From Stappia sp. MMSF_3263 (GTDB lineage Bacteria; Pseudomonadota; Alphaproteobacteria; Rhizobiales; Stappiaceae), in assembly GCF_030733745.1 (NCBI RefSeq), contig NZ_JASHIK010000001.1, positions 372,001-436,000 of the forward strand: a DNA stretch of 64,000 bases, read 5' to 3'. The position numbers and the translations under genes were made by a program. The notes under the pieces are model-generated. The model was given only the letters and a program-made list of their open reading frames with translations. It made no database searches and was not told the DNA's origin. Numbering within the stretch: the first letter of the stretch is position 1; every line of letters starts with the position of its first letter. Positions 18,202 through 29,299 of the stretch are shown one piece after another.

Positions 18202-18387
18202 ATGGTCAATGTATTTGCAGCAGCGGGACTGGCGATCGGCGGCTACCTGCTTGTCCGTGCCGTTCGCCGGGAAATGGGCCGGGTCGAGAAGAAAGTCTCC
18301 AGGGTCGCCCGCAAGACGCCCGACGGACAGCCGATCAAGACGCTCGAACGGGATCCCGAGACGGGCCGCTACCGGCCGAAGGACTGA
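18202..18387 (+). CDS. Small single-pass membrane protein, unknown
   Basis: A 61-residue protein. Residues 3-20 (NVFAAAGLAIGGYLLVRAV) can span the membrane; the rest is basic and polar (REMGRVEKKVSRVARKT) and ends DPETGRYRPKD. GGGAGG lies five bases before the ATG. It follows the S49 peptidase by 31 bases on the same strand and is probably cotranscribed. No function recognised. Confidence 0.7.
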   Translation: MVNVFAAAGLAIGGYLLVRAVRREMGRVEKKVSRVARKTPDGQPIKTLERDPETGRYRPKD

Positions 18388-18429
18388 GCTCGTGTTCCCG
18401 GGCGCCGATGGTGCCCGGCACTGCGCTGG

Positions 18430-18843
18430 TCAGTGCTCGGTTTCGCACAGGGCGTGATCGGCAAGCGTGTGGATCACGTTGCACTCGCCGACGGTCTCTC
18501 CGTGGCAACTCGCCAGCACCCGCGACAATTCCCCTTCAAGTCTCCGCAACCGTGCGATCTTCTCGCGAATTCCGGCAAGGTGGCCGGCCGCGATCAGATG
18601 GGCCTCCGTGCAGGGCATTTGCGGGTTCTCGCTGAGATGCAGCAATTCTCGGATCGCCTCCAGCGACAGTCCGAGATCGCGGGCATGGCGGATGAAGGTC
18701 AGCCGGTCGCGGGCTGCCTGCGAATAGCGCCGCTGGTTGCCGGCCGAGCGAACCGGCTCATCGATCAGTCCCTGCTGCTCGTAATAGCGGATTGTCGGCA
18801 CCTTCACGCCGCATTGCCGGGACAGTTCGCCGATCGAGTACAT
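18430..18843 (-). CDS. MerR-family regulator, probably metal-responsive
   Basis: A 137-residue MerR protein. The HTH is at residues 1-40 (MYSIGELSRQCGVKVPTIRYYEQQGLI), then GNQRRYSQAARDRLTFIRHARDLGLSLEAI, then a dimerisation helix. Cys residues sit in MPCTEAH, ASCHG, GECNVI and ALCETEH, as in the ZntR/CadR/CueR group, so heavy-metal sensing is likely. No efflux pump lies adjacent. A 7-bp inverted repeat 20-36 bases upstream of the start is a plausible autoregulatory operator. Confidence 0.88.
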   Translation of the reverse strand: MYSIGELSRQCGVKVPTIRYYEQQGLIDEPVRSAGNQRRYSQAARDRLTFIRHARDLGLSLEAIRELLHLSENPQMPCTEAHLIAAGHLAGIREKIARLRRLEGELSRVLASCHGETVGECNVIHTLADHALCETEH

Positions 18844-18862
18844 CGCTGATCACCCTCTCAAA

Positions 18863-18879
18863 TCTCTAGTCTCTAGAGA
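18863..18879. promoter_or_regulatory. Putative MerR operator
   Basis: TCTCTAG-TCT-CTAGAGA, a perfect 7-bp inverted repeat with a 3-base spacer, directly upstream of the merR-like gene. Spacing and size suit a MerR dimer site. The -35/-10 elements cannot be assigned with confidence. Confidence 0.5.
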
Positions 18880-19068
18880 AATTAGGGATGTCCGGCCGCG
18901 TCGGCAAGGTGACAACAGGGACATGAGCGGGAAAGAGGGGCGCATACATGACGGTGGGAGGGCAGTTCGGCCGGGCCGGACATGCCGCCGGACCGGGGCT
19001 GCGCTGTCGCAGCTCCCGGCCTGGGTTCCGGGTAGAGGCCTTGGGCCCGTCCCCGGGAGGGCGAGCCC

Positions 19069-19485
19069 TCAGCGGTAGGTGGCGGTGTATCCGCGGACGG
19101 CGCGCGGGCAGGTCGACTGCACGATCACCGTGCCGTTCGGATAGACATACCGGACCTTGCTGCAATTGTCCGCCGGCGGGCTCTGCACGATGCGCTCGCG
19201 GCCATAGCGCCTGCGGGGGTAGTTCGGCGAGTGGGTCACCACCGCGGCCGCGGTCTCCGAGCCCATGCATTCGCGCGAGGCGCAAAGAATGACGCCGCTG
19301 GCCGGCCCGCGGTGACCCCAGACCTTGCTGCCGCCGCCGCCTGTTGGCGGGGAACTGTCGGTCGCGCTGGTGGTCGCACCACCGCCATTGCCGTTGGTGC
19401 TGGCCTGTGCCAGGGCACCGGTGCTTGCAAGCGCCATGGAAAGGGCGGTCACGCCCGCCAGGGTCAGGGTCTTGAGTTCAAACAT
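19069..19485 (-). CDS. Secreted protein of unknown function
   Basis: A 138-residue exported protein. Signal peptide: MFELKTLTLAGVTALSMALASTGALAQA. A Gly/Thr/Ser-rich linker follows (NGNGGGATTSATDSSPPTGGGG), then a basic domain with four Cys (ILCASRECMG, NCSKVRYVYPNGTVIVQSTCPRAV), which may form two disulfides in the periplasm. GGAGGACGAAGAC precedes the chosen start. Convergent with nothing on its left; divergent from glyQ. Confidence 0.75.
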   Translation of the reverse strand: MFELKTLTLAGVTALSMALASTGALAQASTNGNGGGATTSATDSSPPTGGGGSKVWGHRGPASGVILCASRECMGSETAAAVVTHSPNYPRRRYGRERIVQSPPADNCSKVRYVYPNGTVIVQSTCPRAVRGYTATYR

Positions 19486-19761
19486 GTCTTCGTCCTCCAT
19501 GTCTCCGGCCGCGGAGCCATTCCGCTGGTCCGGCTCTGGATGGCGCGGGGCTTTTCTCCTCCTGTATCGTCATCGCATTTTCATGATGCCGTAGCGGAAG
19601 ATTTAACGCTGTGATGTGCAGCACAGTCGCGGCGAAGGCGGTTCGGTTCGCCCCGGCGCCGGCTCCGCCTTGACGCAGGCGGGCGTTGATGGCACCTCTC
19701 GCCCGGCGCCAGCCGGGGCACGTCCGTGGCTGCGTTCCCGCCGAATTCAAGGACGAGAGAC

Positions 19762-20718
19762 ATGACGAGCGAAGCCGTGCCTGCGCATATGCGGCCCGAG
19801 AACTCCTTCCAGGGGTTGATCCTGACGCTGCAGCGCTTCTGGGCGGACCAGGGTTGCGTCGTCCTGCAGCCCTACGACATGGAGGTCGGTGCCGGCACGT
19901 TTCACCCGGCGACGACGCTGCGCTCGCTCGGGCCGCGTCCGTGGAAGGCGGCCTATGTGCAGCCCTCGCGCCGCCCGACTGACGGGCGCTATGGCGAGAA
20001 CCCGAACCGGCTGCAGCACTATTACCAGTTTCAGGCGATCCTCAAGCCGTCGCCGGAAAACCTGCAGGAGCTCTACCTGCAGAGCCTCTACGCGATCGGC
20101 CTCGATCCGGCCCTGCACGACATCCGCTTCGTCGAGGACGACTGGGAGAGCCCGACGCTCGGCGCCTGGGGACTCGGCTGGGAGTGCTGGTGCGACGGGA
20201 TGGAAGTGTCGCAGTTCACGTATTTTCAGCAGGTGGCCGGGTTCGAGTGCTCGCCGGTCTCCGGCGAACTCACCTACGGGCTGGAGCGCCTGGCCATGTA
20301 TATCCAGGGCGTCGATAACGTCTACGACCTCAACTACAACGGCCGCGAGGGTGCGGAAAAGGTCACCTATGGCGATGTCTTCCTGCAGGCCGAGCAGGAA
20401 TACTCGCGGCACAATTTCGAGCACGCCGACACGGACATGCTGTTCCGCCATTTCAAGGATGCGGAAGAGGAATGCCGCCGCCTGCTTGATGCCGGGGCGA
20501 AGGCGCGCGATGCGGCCGGTGCCGCCGTCCACCAGGTGGTGCTGCCGGCCTACGACCAGTGCATCAAGGCAAGTCATGCCTTCAACCTGCTCGATGCGCG
20601 CGGCGTCATCTCGGTGACCGAGCGCCAGAGCTACATCCTGCGCGTGCGGGAACTGGCCAAGGCCTGCGGCGCGGCCTTCCTGGAGACCGAAGCCGGCGGC
20701 GTCGGCTACTCCGGGTAG
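19762..20718 (+). CDS. glyQ: Glycine-tRNA ligase alpha subunit
   Basis: Catalytic alpha subunit of the alpha2-beta2 glycyl-tRNA synthetase. The 318-residue product begins with [35 protein letters not shown] (written here in part: [12 protein letters not shown]), and has [13 protein letters not shown], the class II motif region [20 protein letters not shown] and a GLERL block. AAGGACGAGAGAC precedes the start; Met10 is an alternative. Unlike many genomes, glyS does not follow at once: about 3.6 kb with a MITE and three genes intervenes. Confidence 0.98.
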   Translation: MTSEAVPAHMRPENSFQGLILTLQRFWADQGCVVLQPYDMEVGAGTFHPATTLRSLGPRPWKAAYVQPSRRPTDGRYGENPNRLQHYYQFQAILKPSPENLQELYLQSLYAIGLDPALHDIRFVEDDWESPTLGAWGLGWECWCDGMEVSQFTYFQQVAGFECSPVSGELTYGLERLAMYIQGVDNVYDLNYNGREGAEKVTYGDVFLQAEQEYSRHNFEHADTDMLFRHFKDAEEECRRLLDAGAKARDAAGAAVHQVVLPAYDQCIKASHAFNLLDARGVISVTERQSYILRVRELAKACGAAFLETEAGGVGYSG

Positions 20719-20748
20719 GTTTTCGCTCGCCGGTACACGCCTGGCATG

Positions 20749-21017
20749 CTAGGGTCAGGACCCATTAAATTGGCGGATATGGTCGGAGCGAATTTGTGCG
20801 GAGGCAAGGAGCAAGGCCGAAGGAAGGCTGAAGCCTTTCAAGGGTTTGCGACACTGACGCCCGTGCAAATTCGCCCGATCCGAAGGACGTTCGATCTGAC
20901 GGCGATCTGCCGCGTCAAAACTCTCGACCGGGGCCCGACCCCGCTCTTCGAGCCTTTCCTAGCATCTCTTGTCATATCAAACGCCATCTTCGTCAATTTA
21001 ACGGGTCCTGACCCTAG
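20749..21017 (+). mobile_element. MITE-like inverted-repeat element, copy 1
   Basis: A 269-base element bounded by imperfect terminal inverted repeats (left GGGTCAGGACCCATTAAATT, right reverse complement GGGTCAGGACCCGTTAAATT), with CTAG at both outer edges, which may be the target duplication. Inside, CGAATTTGTGCG and CGTGCAAATTCG can pair, giving a nested foldback. No transposase. A second copy at 52753-53022 is inverted and differs at about ten positions including one 1-base indel. It lies 30 bases after glyQ and 32 bases before the start of the next gene, so it replaces or carries that gene's promoter. Confidence 0.9.
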
Positions 21018-21049
21018 TTACCGCGATGTTTCCACTGGGAGGCATTGCG

Positions 21050-21535
21050 ATGCAGCGTTTCGTCGTTTTGGTCTTTTCCGCGATTTTTGCGGCAGGTGTC
21101 GCAGCTTCCGCCTCGCCCGCCCTGGCGAGGACCAAGGCGGGGATCACGCCACTGTCCGTCTGCTCCAGCAAGGGCGAGTGGGACAAGCTCAACAGAACGC
21201 TCCAGACCCGCGCCCACGCCTACCACACGGAGTTCCTGGGGCGCATCGACAAGAGCAACCCGAACCGGCAGGACAAGAACGCGGCTGCCCGCAGCGCCCT
21301 TGCGGGCACGAAGAAGGGCCAGTCGGTCGACGTGAACTGCCGTCCGCTGCCGGGCGGCACGGTTCACGTCGACGATGCCGGCGGCTTTTCCGGCTACATG
21401 TGTGTTCGCGCGCCGAAGTGGAAATCCTGCGGCTGGATCCACAAGCGCTATTTCACCGACTACTTCGGCGCCACTTCCGACCCGAAGGTCTGGCGCCGCA
21501 ACCCGCAGCAGGAACTTCTCTTTCTCTATCGATGA
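21050..21535 (+). CDS. Secreted protein of unknown function
   Basis: A 161-residue exported protein. Signal peptide MQRFVVLVFSAIFAAGVAASASPALA, then a polar domain with four Cys (LSVCSSKGEWD, VNCRPLP, YMCVRAP, KSCGWIHKRY) and aromatic residues near the end, which suggests a disulfide-stabilised periplasmic domain. GGGAGG is seven bases before ATG 21050. No family recognised. Expression may depend on the MITE that ends 32 bases upstream. Confidence 0.78.
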   Translation: MQRFVVLVFSAIFAAGVAASASPALARTKAGITPLSVCSSKGEWDKLNRTLQTRAHAYHTEFLGRIDKSNPNRQDKNAAARSALAGTKKGQSVDVNCRPLPGGTVHVDDAGGFSGYMCVRAPKWKSCGWIHKRYFTDYFGATSDPKVWRRNPQQELLFLYR

Positions 21536-21664
21536 GAGACGGTCTCAGCCGATTTCGCCCGGTCGGTGACCTGTGTCACAGTCCGCGCCGCGACGACGGT
21601 TTCAAGTGTCCCGTGCTTGCAGTAGCGTAAGCGCCAATCGCGGACGCAAGGGGACCTTTGCCAC

Positions 21665-22222
21665 ATGGCTACCTGGATCGTGCTCGGGCTGATCGTTCTG
21701 ATCGGCCTCTATCTCGTCTATCTCTACAATGATCTCGTCCGGAAACGGCAGATGGTGCGCGAGGGCTGGAGCGGCATCGACGTGCAGCTGAAGCGCCGCT
21801 CCGATCTCATTCCCAATCTGGTCGAGACGGTGAAGGGCTACGCGACGCATGAGCGCGAGGCGCTGGAAGCCGTGACCGAGATGCGGGCGAGGGCGGCCGG
21901 CATGCCGCGCGACGACGTTGCCGGACGGGCCCAGGCGGAAGGCATGCTGTCCCAGGCGCTGGGCCGCCTCTTCGCCGTTGCCGAAGCCTATCCCGATCTG
22001 AAGGCAAACGAGAACTTCCGTGACCTGCAGGCTTCCATCGAAAAGACCGAGGACGCCCTGCAGATGGCCCGGCGCTACTACAACGGCGCGGTGCGCGCGC
22101 TGAACGTTCTGGTGGAGAGCTTCCCCTCGAACCTGGTTGCCGGTCGCTTTGGCTTCACCCAGGAAGATTACTTCGAGATCGAGGATCCGGCCGACCGGGC
22201 CGTGCCCAAGGTCGCGTTCTGA
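21665..22222 (+). CDS. lemA: LemA-family membrane protein
   Basis: A 185-residue LemA protein: one amino-terminal membrane segment ([22 protein letters not shown]) followed by a helical bundle outside the membrane ([32 protein letters not shown], written across residues 32-63). It ends with the usual [16 protein letters not shown]-type tail. LemA proteins often pair with DUF2207 or TPM-domain proteins, as here (next gene after 11 bases). Role unknown, envelope stress suspected. Confidence 0.93.
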   Translation: MATWIVLGLIVLIGLYLVYLYNDLVRKRQMVREGWSGIDVQLKRRSDLIPNLVETVKGYATHEREALEAVTEMRARAAGMPRDDVAGRAQAEGMLSQALGRLFAVAEAYPDLKANENFRDLQASIEKTEDALQMARRYYNGAVRALNVLVESFPSNLVAGRFGFTQEDYFEIEDPADRAVPKVAF

Positions 22223-22233
22223 AGGGGCGGGTC

Positions 22234-24177
<1,944 letters not shown>

Positions 24178-24303
24178 TTTCGCTGCCGCCCGCGTGCGCG
24201 CGGGGGTGACTTTTTCCCCTGCACTTGCTAACGGACGCGGGATGAAAATCGGATGGCGCGCCAATGGTGTGCTCATCCCGGCCCCAAACTTCGAGATCCC
24301 GCA

Positions 24304-26379
24304 ATGCCCGACCTTCTCCTGGAGCTCTTCAGCGAGGAAATTCCCGCCCGCATGCAGCGCCGCGCGGCGGAAAACCTGAAGCAGCTGGTGACCGATGCGC
24401 TGGTCGACCAGGGCGTGACCTATGAGGGCGCGAAGGCCTTCGCGACGCCGCGCCGCCTGGCACTGCACATCGCCGGTCTGACGGCGGGCTCGAAGCCGAC
24501 CCGGGAAGAGCGGAAGGGCCCGCGCGTCGGCGCGCCGGAAAAGGCGCTCGAGGGGTTCCTGCGCGGTGCCGGGCTTGCCTCCATCGACGAGGCGCAGGTC
24601 GCCTCCGACCCGAAGAAGGGCGACTTCTACGTTGCGGTGATCGAGAAGCCCGGACGCGCGACGCCCGAGATCTTCGCCGAGATCATGCCGGGCATCATCC
24701 GGGGCTTCCCCTGGCCGAAATCGATGCGCTGGGGGTCTGGCTCCTTGCGCTGGGTGCGCCCGCTCCATTCCATTGTCGCGACCTTCGGCCCGGAGACCGA
24801 GGAGCCGGAGGTGATTCCCTTCGAGGTCGACGGCGTCGCTTCGTCGAACATCACGCGCGGCCACCGCTTTCTGGCGCCCGATGCCTTCGAGGTGCGGCGG
24901 CTGGAGGACTATGCCGACAAGCTGGAAAAGGCGAAGGTCGTGCTCGACGCCGACCGGCGCAAGGACATCATCGCCAATGACGCGCGCAATCGTGCCATGG
25001 CTCTGGGCCTGGAGCTGGTCGAGGACGAGGGCCTTCTGGAGGAAGTCGCCGGCCTGGTTGAATGGCCGGTGGTGCTGGTGGGTTCCTTCGAGGAAGCGTT
25101 CCTGGAACTCCCCGACGAGGTCATCCGCCTGACCATTCGCGCCAACCAGAAATGCTTCGTGCTGCGCAATCCCGCAACCGGCCGGCTCTCCAACCGCTTC
25201 GTCGCGGTCTCCAACATCGAGGCCGCCGATGGCGGCGCGACGATCATCGCCGGCAACGAGAAGGTGATACGCGCCCGTCTGTCGGATGCCCGCTTCTTCT
25301 GGGAGACGGACCTCAAGGCGCCGCTCGAAAGCCGGCTGCCCAAGCTCGACAGCGTCGTCTTCCACGAGAAGCTCGGCACGCAGGGCGCGCGGGTGAACCG
25401 TCTCGAGGCCCTGGCCCGCGAGATCGCGCCGCTGGTCGGCGCGGACGCGGAGAAGGCGGGCCGCGCCGCCCGCCTTGCCAAGGCCGACCTGCCGACGCAG
25501 ATGGTCTACGAGTTTCCCGAACTGCAGGGCCAGATGGGCCGCACCTATGCGCAGATGCAGGGCGAAGAGCCTTCGATCGCCCTTGCCATCGAGGATCACT
25601 ACAAGCCGCAAGGCCCGTCAGACGCCGTGCCGGCCGATCCGGTCGCGATTGCGGTTGCGCTTGCCGACAAGCTCGACCTGCTGGCCGGTTTCTGGGCCAT
25701 CGACGAGAAGCCGACCGGCTCCAAGGATCCCTTCGCCCTGCGCCGCGCCGCGCTCGGCGTGATCCGGATCGTGCTGGAGAACGGGCTGCGGCTCGCGTTG
25801 GAATCGCTGTTGGCGCACGCCAATCCGGCAACGGCAAAGGCGAGCCCGCTTGCCGCCGACCTCCTCGCCTTCTTCGCCGATCGTCTCAAGGTACATCTGC
25901 GCGAGCAGGGCGCTCGTCACGACCTCATCGATGCGGTCTTCGCGCTGGAAGGGCAGGACGACCTGTTGATGGTGGTCCGCCGCGTCGAGGCGCTGGGGGC
26001 GTTTCTGGCGACCGAGGACGGAGCCAACCTGCTTGCCGGCGTCAAGCGGGCGGCGAACATCCTGCGCGCGGAAGAGAAGAAGGACGGGGAGGAGATTTCC
26101 GGCCGGCCGCATGCCGACCATCTGGCCGAAAAGGCCGAGATCGATCTTGCCGCCGCCATCGATACCGCCCGCGCCGATATTCGCGAGGCGCTCAAGGACG
26201 AGGACTTTGCCCGTGCAATGACGGCGCTGGCCGGCCTGCGCGCGCCTGTCGACCGCTTTTTCGACGACATTCTCGTCAATGCGGATGACGCGGATCTCAG
26301 GCTCAACCGTTTGCGCCTGCTCGCCGAAATCCGCGAGGCGACGCTTGAGATCGCCGACTTCTCCAGGATTGCCGGCTGA
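24304..26379 (+). CDS. glyS: Glycine-tRNA ligase beta subunit
   Basis: The 691-residue beta subunit, which binds tRNA-Gly. Features: [20 protein letters not shown] at the start, [38 protein letters not shown], and the HD-like region ending with the anticodon-binding helices ([13 protein letters not shown]). Length is normal. Start 24304 has only a weak GAG upstream, but it is the family start. It completes the glycyl-tRNA synthetase whose alpha gene lies 3.6 kb upstream on the same strand. Confidence 0.98.
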   Translation: MPDLLLELFSEEIPARMQRRAAENLKQLVTDALVDQGVTYEGAKAFATPRRLALHIAGLTAGSKPTREERKGPRVGAPEKALEGFLRGAGLASIDEAQVASDPKKGDFYVAVIEKPGRATPEIFAEIMPGIIRGFPWPKSMRWGSGSLRWVRPLHSIVATFGPETEEPEVIPFEVDGVASSNITRGHRFLAPDAFEVRRLEDYADKLEKAKVVLDADRRKDIIANDARNRAMALGLELVEDEGLLEEVAGLVEWPVVLVGSFEEAFLELPDEVIRLTIRANQKCFVLRNPATGRLSNRFVAVSNIEAADGGATIIAGNEKVIRARLSDARFFWETDLKAPLESRLPKLDSVVFHEKLGTQGARVNRLEALAREIAPLVGADAEKAGRAARLAKADLPTQMVYEFPELQGQMGRTYAQMQGEEPSIALAIEDHYKPQGPSDAVPADPVAIAVALADKLDLLAGFWAIDEKPTGSKDPFALRRAALGVIRIVLENGLRLALESLLAHANPATAKASPLAADLLAFFADRLKVHLREQGARHDLIDAVFALEGQDDLLMVVRRVEALGAFLATEDGANLLAGVKRAANILRAEEKKDGEEISGRPHADHLAEKAEIDLAAAIDTARADIREALKDEDFARAMTALAGLRAPVDRFFDDILVNADDADLRLNRLRLLAEIREATLEIADFSRIAG

Positions 26380-26398
26380 GGCGAAGGACGGAAGACCG

Positions 26399-26662
26399 CT
26401 ACGGCACCGGGTCGATGCACTGGCATCGCCCGTTGGTCGACACCGACGCCTCGTAGTAGTCGGCCTGCATGGTGACGGAGATCTCGACGATCTGCGTGAT
26501 GACGAAGCCGCAGCTCTTGCCGGCCTCGCACTCGCCGGCAAAGCCGCAGCCGCCGTTGCCTGCCTCCATGACATTGGCGAAGGCGTGCTGCACGGCCTTC
26601 AACGGCGTGCGGCCCAGGCCGCCGGCCTTGACGGCCTGGTTTTCAAGGCTTCCGCATTTCAT
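26399..26662 (-). CDS. Small Cys-rich protein, unknown
   Basis: An 87-residue protein with six Cys: MKCGS, GGCGFAGECEAGKSCG and GRCQCIDPVP. No signal peptide or membrane segment is clear. GGAG lies about 11 bases before the ATG. It is convergent with glyS (19-base gap) and lies downstream of the MFS gene on the same strand. The spaced Cys pattern could bind metal. Not recognised; it might be non-coding, but base usage looks like its neighbours. Confidence 0.5.
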   Translation of the reverse strand: MKCGSLENQAVKAGGLGRTPLKAVQHAFANVMEAGNGGCGFAGECEAGKSCGFVITQIVEISVTMQADYYEASVSTNGRCQCIDPVP

Positions 26663-26739
26663 CCGCGTGATCTCCGGTTGAGGGTGCGGATGAATTCAAG
26701 CAACAGTGGTGACGTTACGTCAACAAGTTTGCCGGCGGA

Positions 26740-27981
26740 TCACTCCGCCGGCGTGCCGGCCAGCCGGGCCACCGGCTCTTCCTTGATCGGCCAGTGGACA
26801 ACGGCGGCAAAGAGCCCGAGCGCGATGCCGAGATACCAGATCACGTCATAGGAGCCGGTCTGGTCGTAGAGCCGGCCGCCCAGCCAGACGCCGAGGAACG
26901 AGCCGATCTGGTGGGAGAAGAAGACGAAGCCGAACAGTGTCGCCATGTAGCGCGGACCGAACATTACCGCCACGAGCCCGGATGTCGGCGGCACGGTGGA
27001 CAGCCACAGGAAGCCCATCGTGCCGGCAAAGACCAGCACCGTCAGCGGCGTCGCCGGTGCCATCAGGAACAGCGTGATCGCCACCGCGCGGCCGATATAG
27101 ATCAGCGACAGGAAATAGGGCTTGGAGAAGCGGCCGCCGATATAGCCGGAGGCGAGCGCGCCGAACACGTTGCAGAAGCCGATCAGCGCGATGGCGATGG
27201 CGCCCCATTTCGGATCGAGGCCGAGATCCGCGATATAGGGCGGTAGGTGCACGGTGATGAAGGCGACGTGGAAGCCACAGACGAAGAAGCCGAAGGTCAG
27301 CAGGATGAAGCCGCGGGTGCCGAAGGCCTCGGCGATGGCCTGCTTCAGGTTCTGGTCGGCGATGCCTGATCCGGCGACATGGGCCGCCGGCTTGCCCCTC
27401 AGCGCGATGGCGAGGAAGGGGACGAGCAACATCAGCCCGCCGAGAATATAGAGCGTCTCCTGCCAGCCGAAGGCGTCGAGCAGACCCTGGCTGAGCGGGG
27501 CGAACAGGAACTGGCCAAAGGAACCGGCGGCGGTGCCGATGCCGAAGGCGAGGGAACGCTTCTCCGGTGTAACGGCGCGGCCGAAGGAGGCGAGCACCAG
27601 CGAGAAGGACGAGAAGGCGACACCGAGGCCGATGAGCACGCCGCCCGACAGATGCAGCACGAGTGGGCTTTCCGCCTGCGCCATGATGATCAGGCCGGCC
27701 ATGTAGAGGACGCCGCCAAAGGCGAGGGTACGGGCGGTGCCGAAGCGGTCGGCGATCATGCCGGCCACCGGCTGCGCCGCGCCCCACACGAGGTTCTGGA
27801 TGGCGAGCGCCAGCGCGAAGATCTCGCGCGACCATCCGCGCGCCTCGGTCATCGGGGCGAGGAACAGGCCAAGCGCCGAGCGCGGGCCGAAGCTGATCAA
27901 TGCGACGAGGCAGCCGCACGCGATGATCAGCGGCAGGCTGACCGCGACGCGCGGCAGCGGGGAGGGGGAGGCGGTTGTCAT
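26740..27981 (-). CDS. MFS transporter
   Basis: A 413-residue major facilitator with 12 predicted helices. It has the family features RSALGLFLAPMTEARGWSR early (OFA/monocarboxylate-porter-like), GMIADRFGTARTLAFGG (loop 2-3 motif A), and GYIGGRFSKP in the second half. Substrate probably a small organic acid or drug, not determinable. Divergent from the LysR gene at 28154, with a 172-base shared promoter region. Confidence 0.9.
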   Translation of the reverse strand: MTTASPSPLPRVAVSLPLIIACGCLVALISFGPRSALGLFLAPMTEARGWSREIFALALAIQNLVWGAAQPVAGMIADRFGTARTLAFGGVLYMAGLIIMAQAESPLVLHLSGGVLIGLGVAFSSFSLVLASFGRAVTPEKRSLAFGIGTAAGSFGQFLFAPLSQGLLDAFGWQETLYILGGLMLLVPFLAIALRGKPAAHVAGSGIADQNLKQAIAEAFGTRGFILLTFGFFVCGFHVAFITVHLPPYIADLGLDPKWGAIAIALIGFCNVFGALASGYIGGRFSKPYFLSLIYIGRAVAITLFLMAPATPLTVLVFAGTMGFLWLSTVPPTSGLVAVMFGPRYMATLFGFVFFSHQIGSFLGVWLGGRLYDQTGSYDVIWYLGIALGLFAAVVHWPIKEEPVARLAGTPAE

Positions 27982-28057
27982 TGTCTGAAGTTCCCGGCGA
28001 AGGGCCGGCGCGATCGCCGGCAGTCTCAGTTGCCGCGACTATGCGTGATTTGATGAC

Positions 28058-28081
28058 ATAAAAATAATGAAACATATTTAT
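28058..28081. promoter_or_regulatory. AT-rich dyad in the MFS-LysR promoter region
   Basis: An imperfect dyad, ATAAAAATAATG-AAA-CATATTTAT (in two halves), sits midway between the divergent MFS and LysR genes. LysR regulators normally bind such sites. Imperfect symmetry keeps this tentative. Confidence 0.35.
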
Positions 28082-28153
28082 CCAAGACATTCGCATCTTG
28101 CATGTAACGAGACCTTCAGGCAGTGACGAAAACGGGTCGAAACGGGAGACGGC

Positions 28154-29044
28154 ATGAATATCGATGATATGCGCGCCCTGGTCGCGGTGGTTGAGGGCGG
28201 TACGCTTGCCCAAGCGGCGGCGCGCCTGCACCTGACCCAGCCTGCCATCACCCGCCGCCTCCAGCGGCTGGAGGAAAGCCTCGGCGTCACCCTGCTTGAT
28301 CGCGACCAGAAGCCGGCTCGCCCGACGGAACAGGGGCGCTCCGCCTATCGTGCCTGCGTCGATATCCTGCGCGCCACCGAGGACCTGCGCCGCGCGGTGG
28401 GGCGCCCGTCCGCCGGTCAGGTGCTCCGTCTGGGTGTGACGCCCGGTGTCATGGATGCGGTGCTGCGGCCGGTCTTCGACGGGCTCGCCCGTGATGTGCC
28501 GGATGGTCGGCTCGATCTGCGCACCGGACCGAGCATCGATCTGCGTGCGGCCCTGCGCGGAGGCGAACTCGACGCGGCGATCGTCTTCCTGCGTGAGGAG
28601 AAAGGCCCCGATCCGCGCGAGACGGCGATTCGCGTCGGCATGGAAGAAGTCTCCGTGGTTGCCGCGCGTTCCGCCGGCCTGCCGGAACGCATGGAACTGG
28701 AGGACCTTGCGGACCATCCTTTCGTGATCAATCCCGACGGCTGCGGATTTCGAACGGGCCTGGAGCATCGTTTCCTGCGTTGCGGCAAGTCGCTCACCGT
28801 CGCCGCCTCCGTCTGGGGCATTCCGCAACAGCTGCAGTTGATCGTCGACGGGGTGGGTATCGGCCTCGTTCCTCGCCGCATGGTGCGTGCCAGCATGGAG
28901 AGCGACAGGCTTCAGATCATCGAAGTCCCCGACTTCACTCCCCGTCTCGCGGTCTGGATGATGACCGCCGGCCATTTGCCGGCTTTGGCGCCTGCGCTTG
29001 AGGCGGTGCGCCGGGCGGCGGAACAAGTCTTTGAAACAGAATAG
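28154..29044 (+). CDS. LysR-family transcriptional regulator
   Basis: A 296-residue LTTR. HTH at residues 1-60 (MRALVAVVEGGTLAQAAARLHLTQPAITRRLQRLEESLG region), then a periplasmic-binding-type effector domain (VLRLGVTPGVMDAVL through AVWMMTAGHLPALAPALEAV). It is divergent from the MFS transporter and probably controls it. Ligand unknown. It precedes the nad genes but is separated from them by 255 bases with their own operator. Confidence 0.93.
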   Translation: MNIDDMRALVAVVEGGTLAQAAARLHLTQPAITRRLQRLEESLGVTLLDRDQKPARPTEQGRSAYRACVDILRATEDLRRAVGRPSAGQVLRLGVTPGVMDAVLRPVFDGLARDVPDGRLDLRTGPSIDLRAALRGGELDAAIVFLREEKGPDPRETAIRVGMEEVSVVAARSAGLPERMELEDLADHPFVINPDGCGFRTGLEHRFLRCGKSLTVAASVWGIPQQLQLIVDGVGIGLVPRRMVRASMESDRLQIIEVPDFTPRLAVWMMTAGHLPALAPALEAVRRAAEQVFETE

Positions 29045-29173
29045 AAATATCTATTCATCCTACAAAATATCGGTGCTGCGACAAGAAAGACATTGGCAAG
29101 GAGCGGGCGCGTGCCTATATATACCCCGTACGAGCATAACCGACGGCTATTGCCGCGTTTTTTAAACGACGGT

Positions 29174-29194
29174 TTATGCTCAAATTGAGCAAAA
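29174..29194. promoter_or_regulatory. Candidate NadQ operator upstream of nadA
   Basis: Perfect palindrome TGCTCAAATTGAGCA (29177-29191) inside TTATGCTCAA..., 106 bases before nadA. A matching half-site GAGCATAA lies at 29132-29139, and TATATATA near 29117 may belong to the promoter. A NadQ-like gene lies at 39617-40582. Assignment rests on recollection of TGAGCATA-type NadQ sites in alphaproteobacteria. Confidence 0.65.
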
Positions 29195-29299
29195 GAAGAT
29201 CCGGAGTTGCCACACGAAGGCGTACTGCCCGGATCGACGCATTGCTCCATGTAGACGGATCGTGCCTCGCGGGCGGTCCGGAAAGCCAGGGAGGTCATC

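Noticed and set aside
20763-21017. ORFs within the MITE copies (for example one beginning MADMVGANLCGGKEQ)
   Set aside because: A one-base indel shifts the frame between copies and no start or domain is conserved, so they are not genes.
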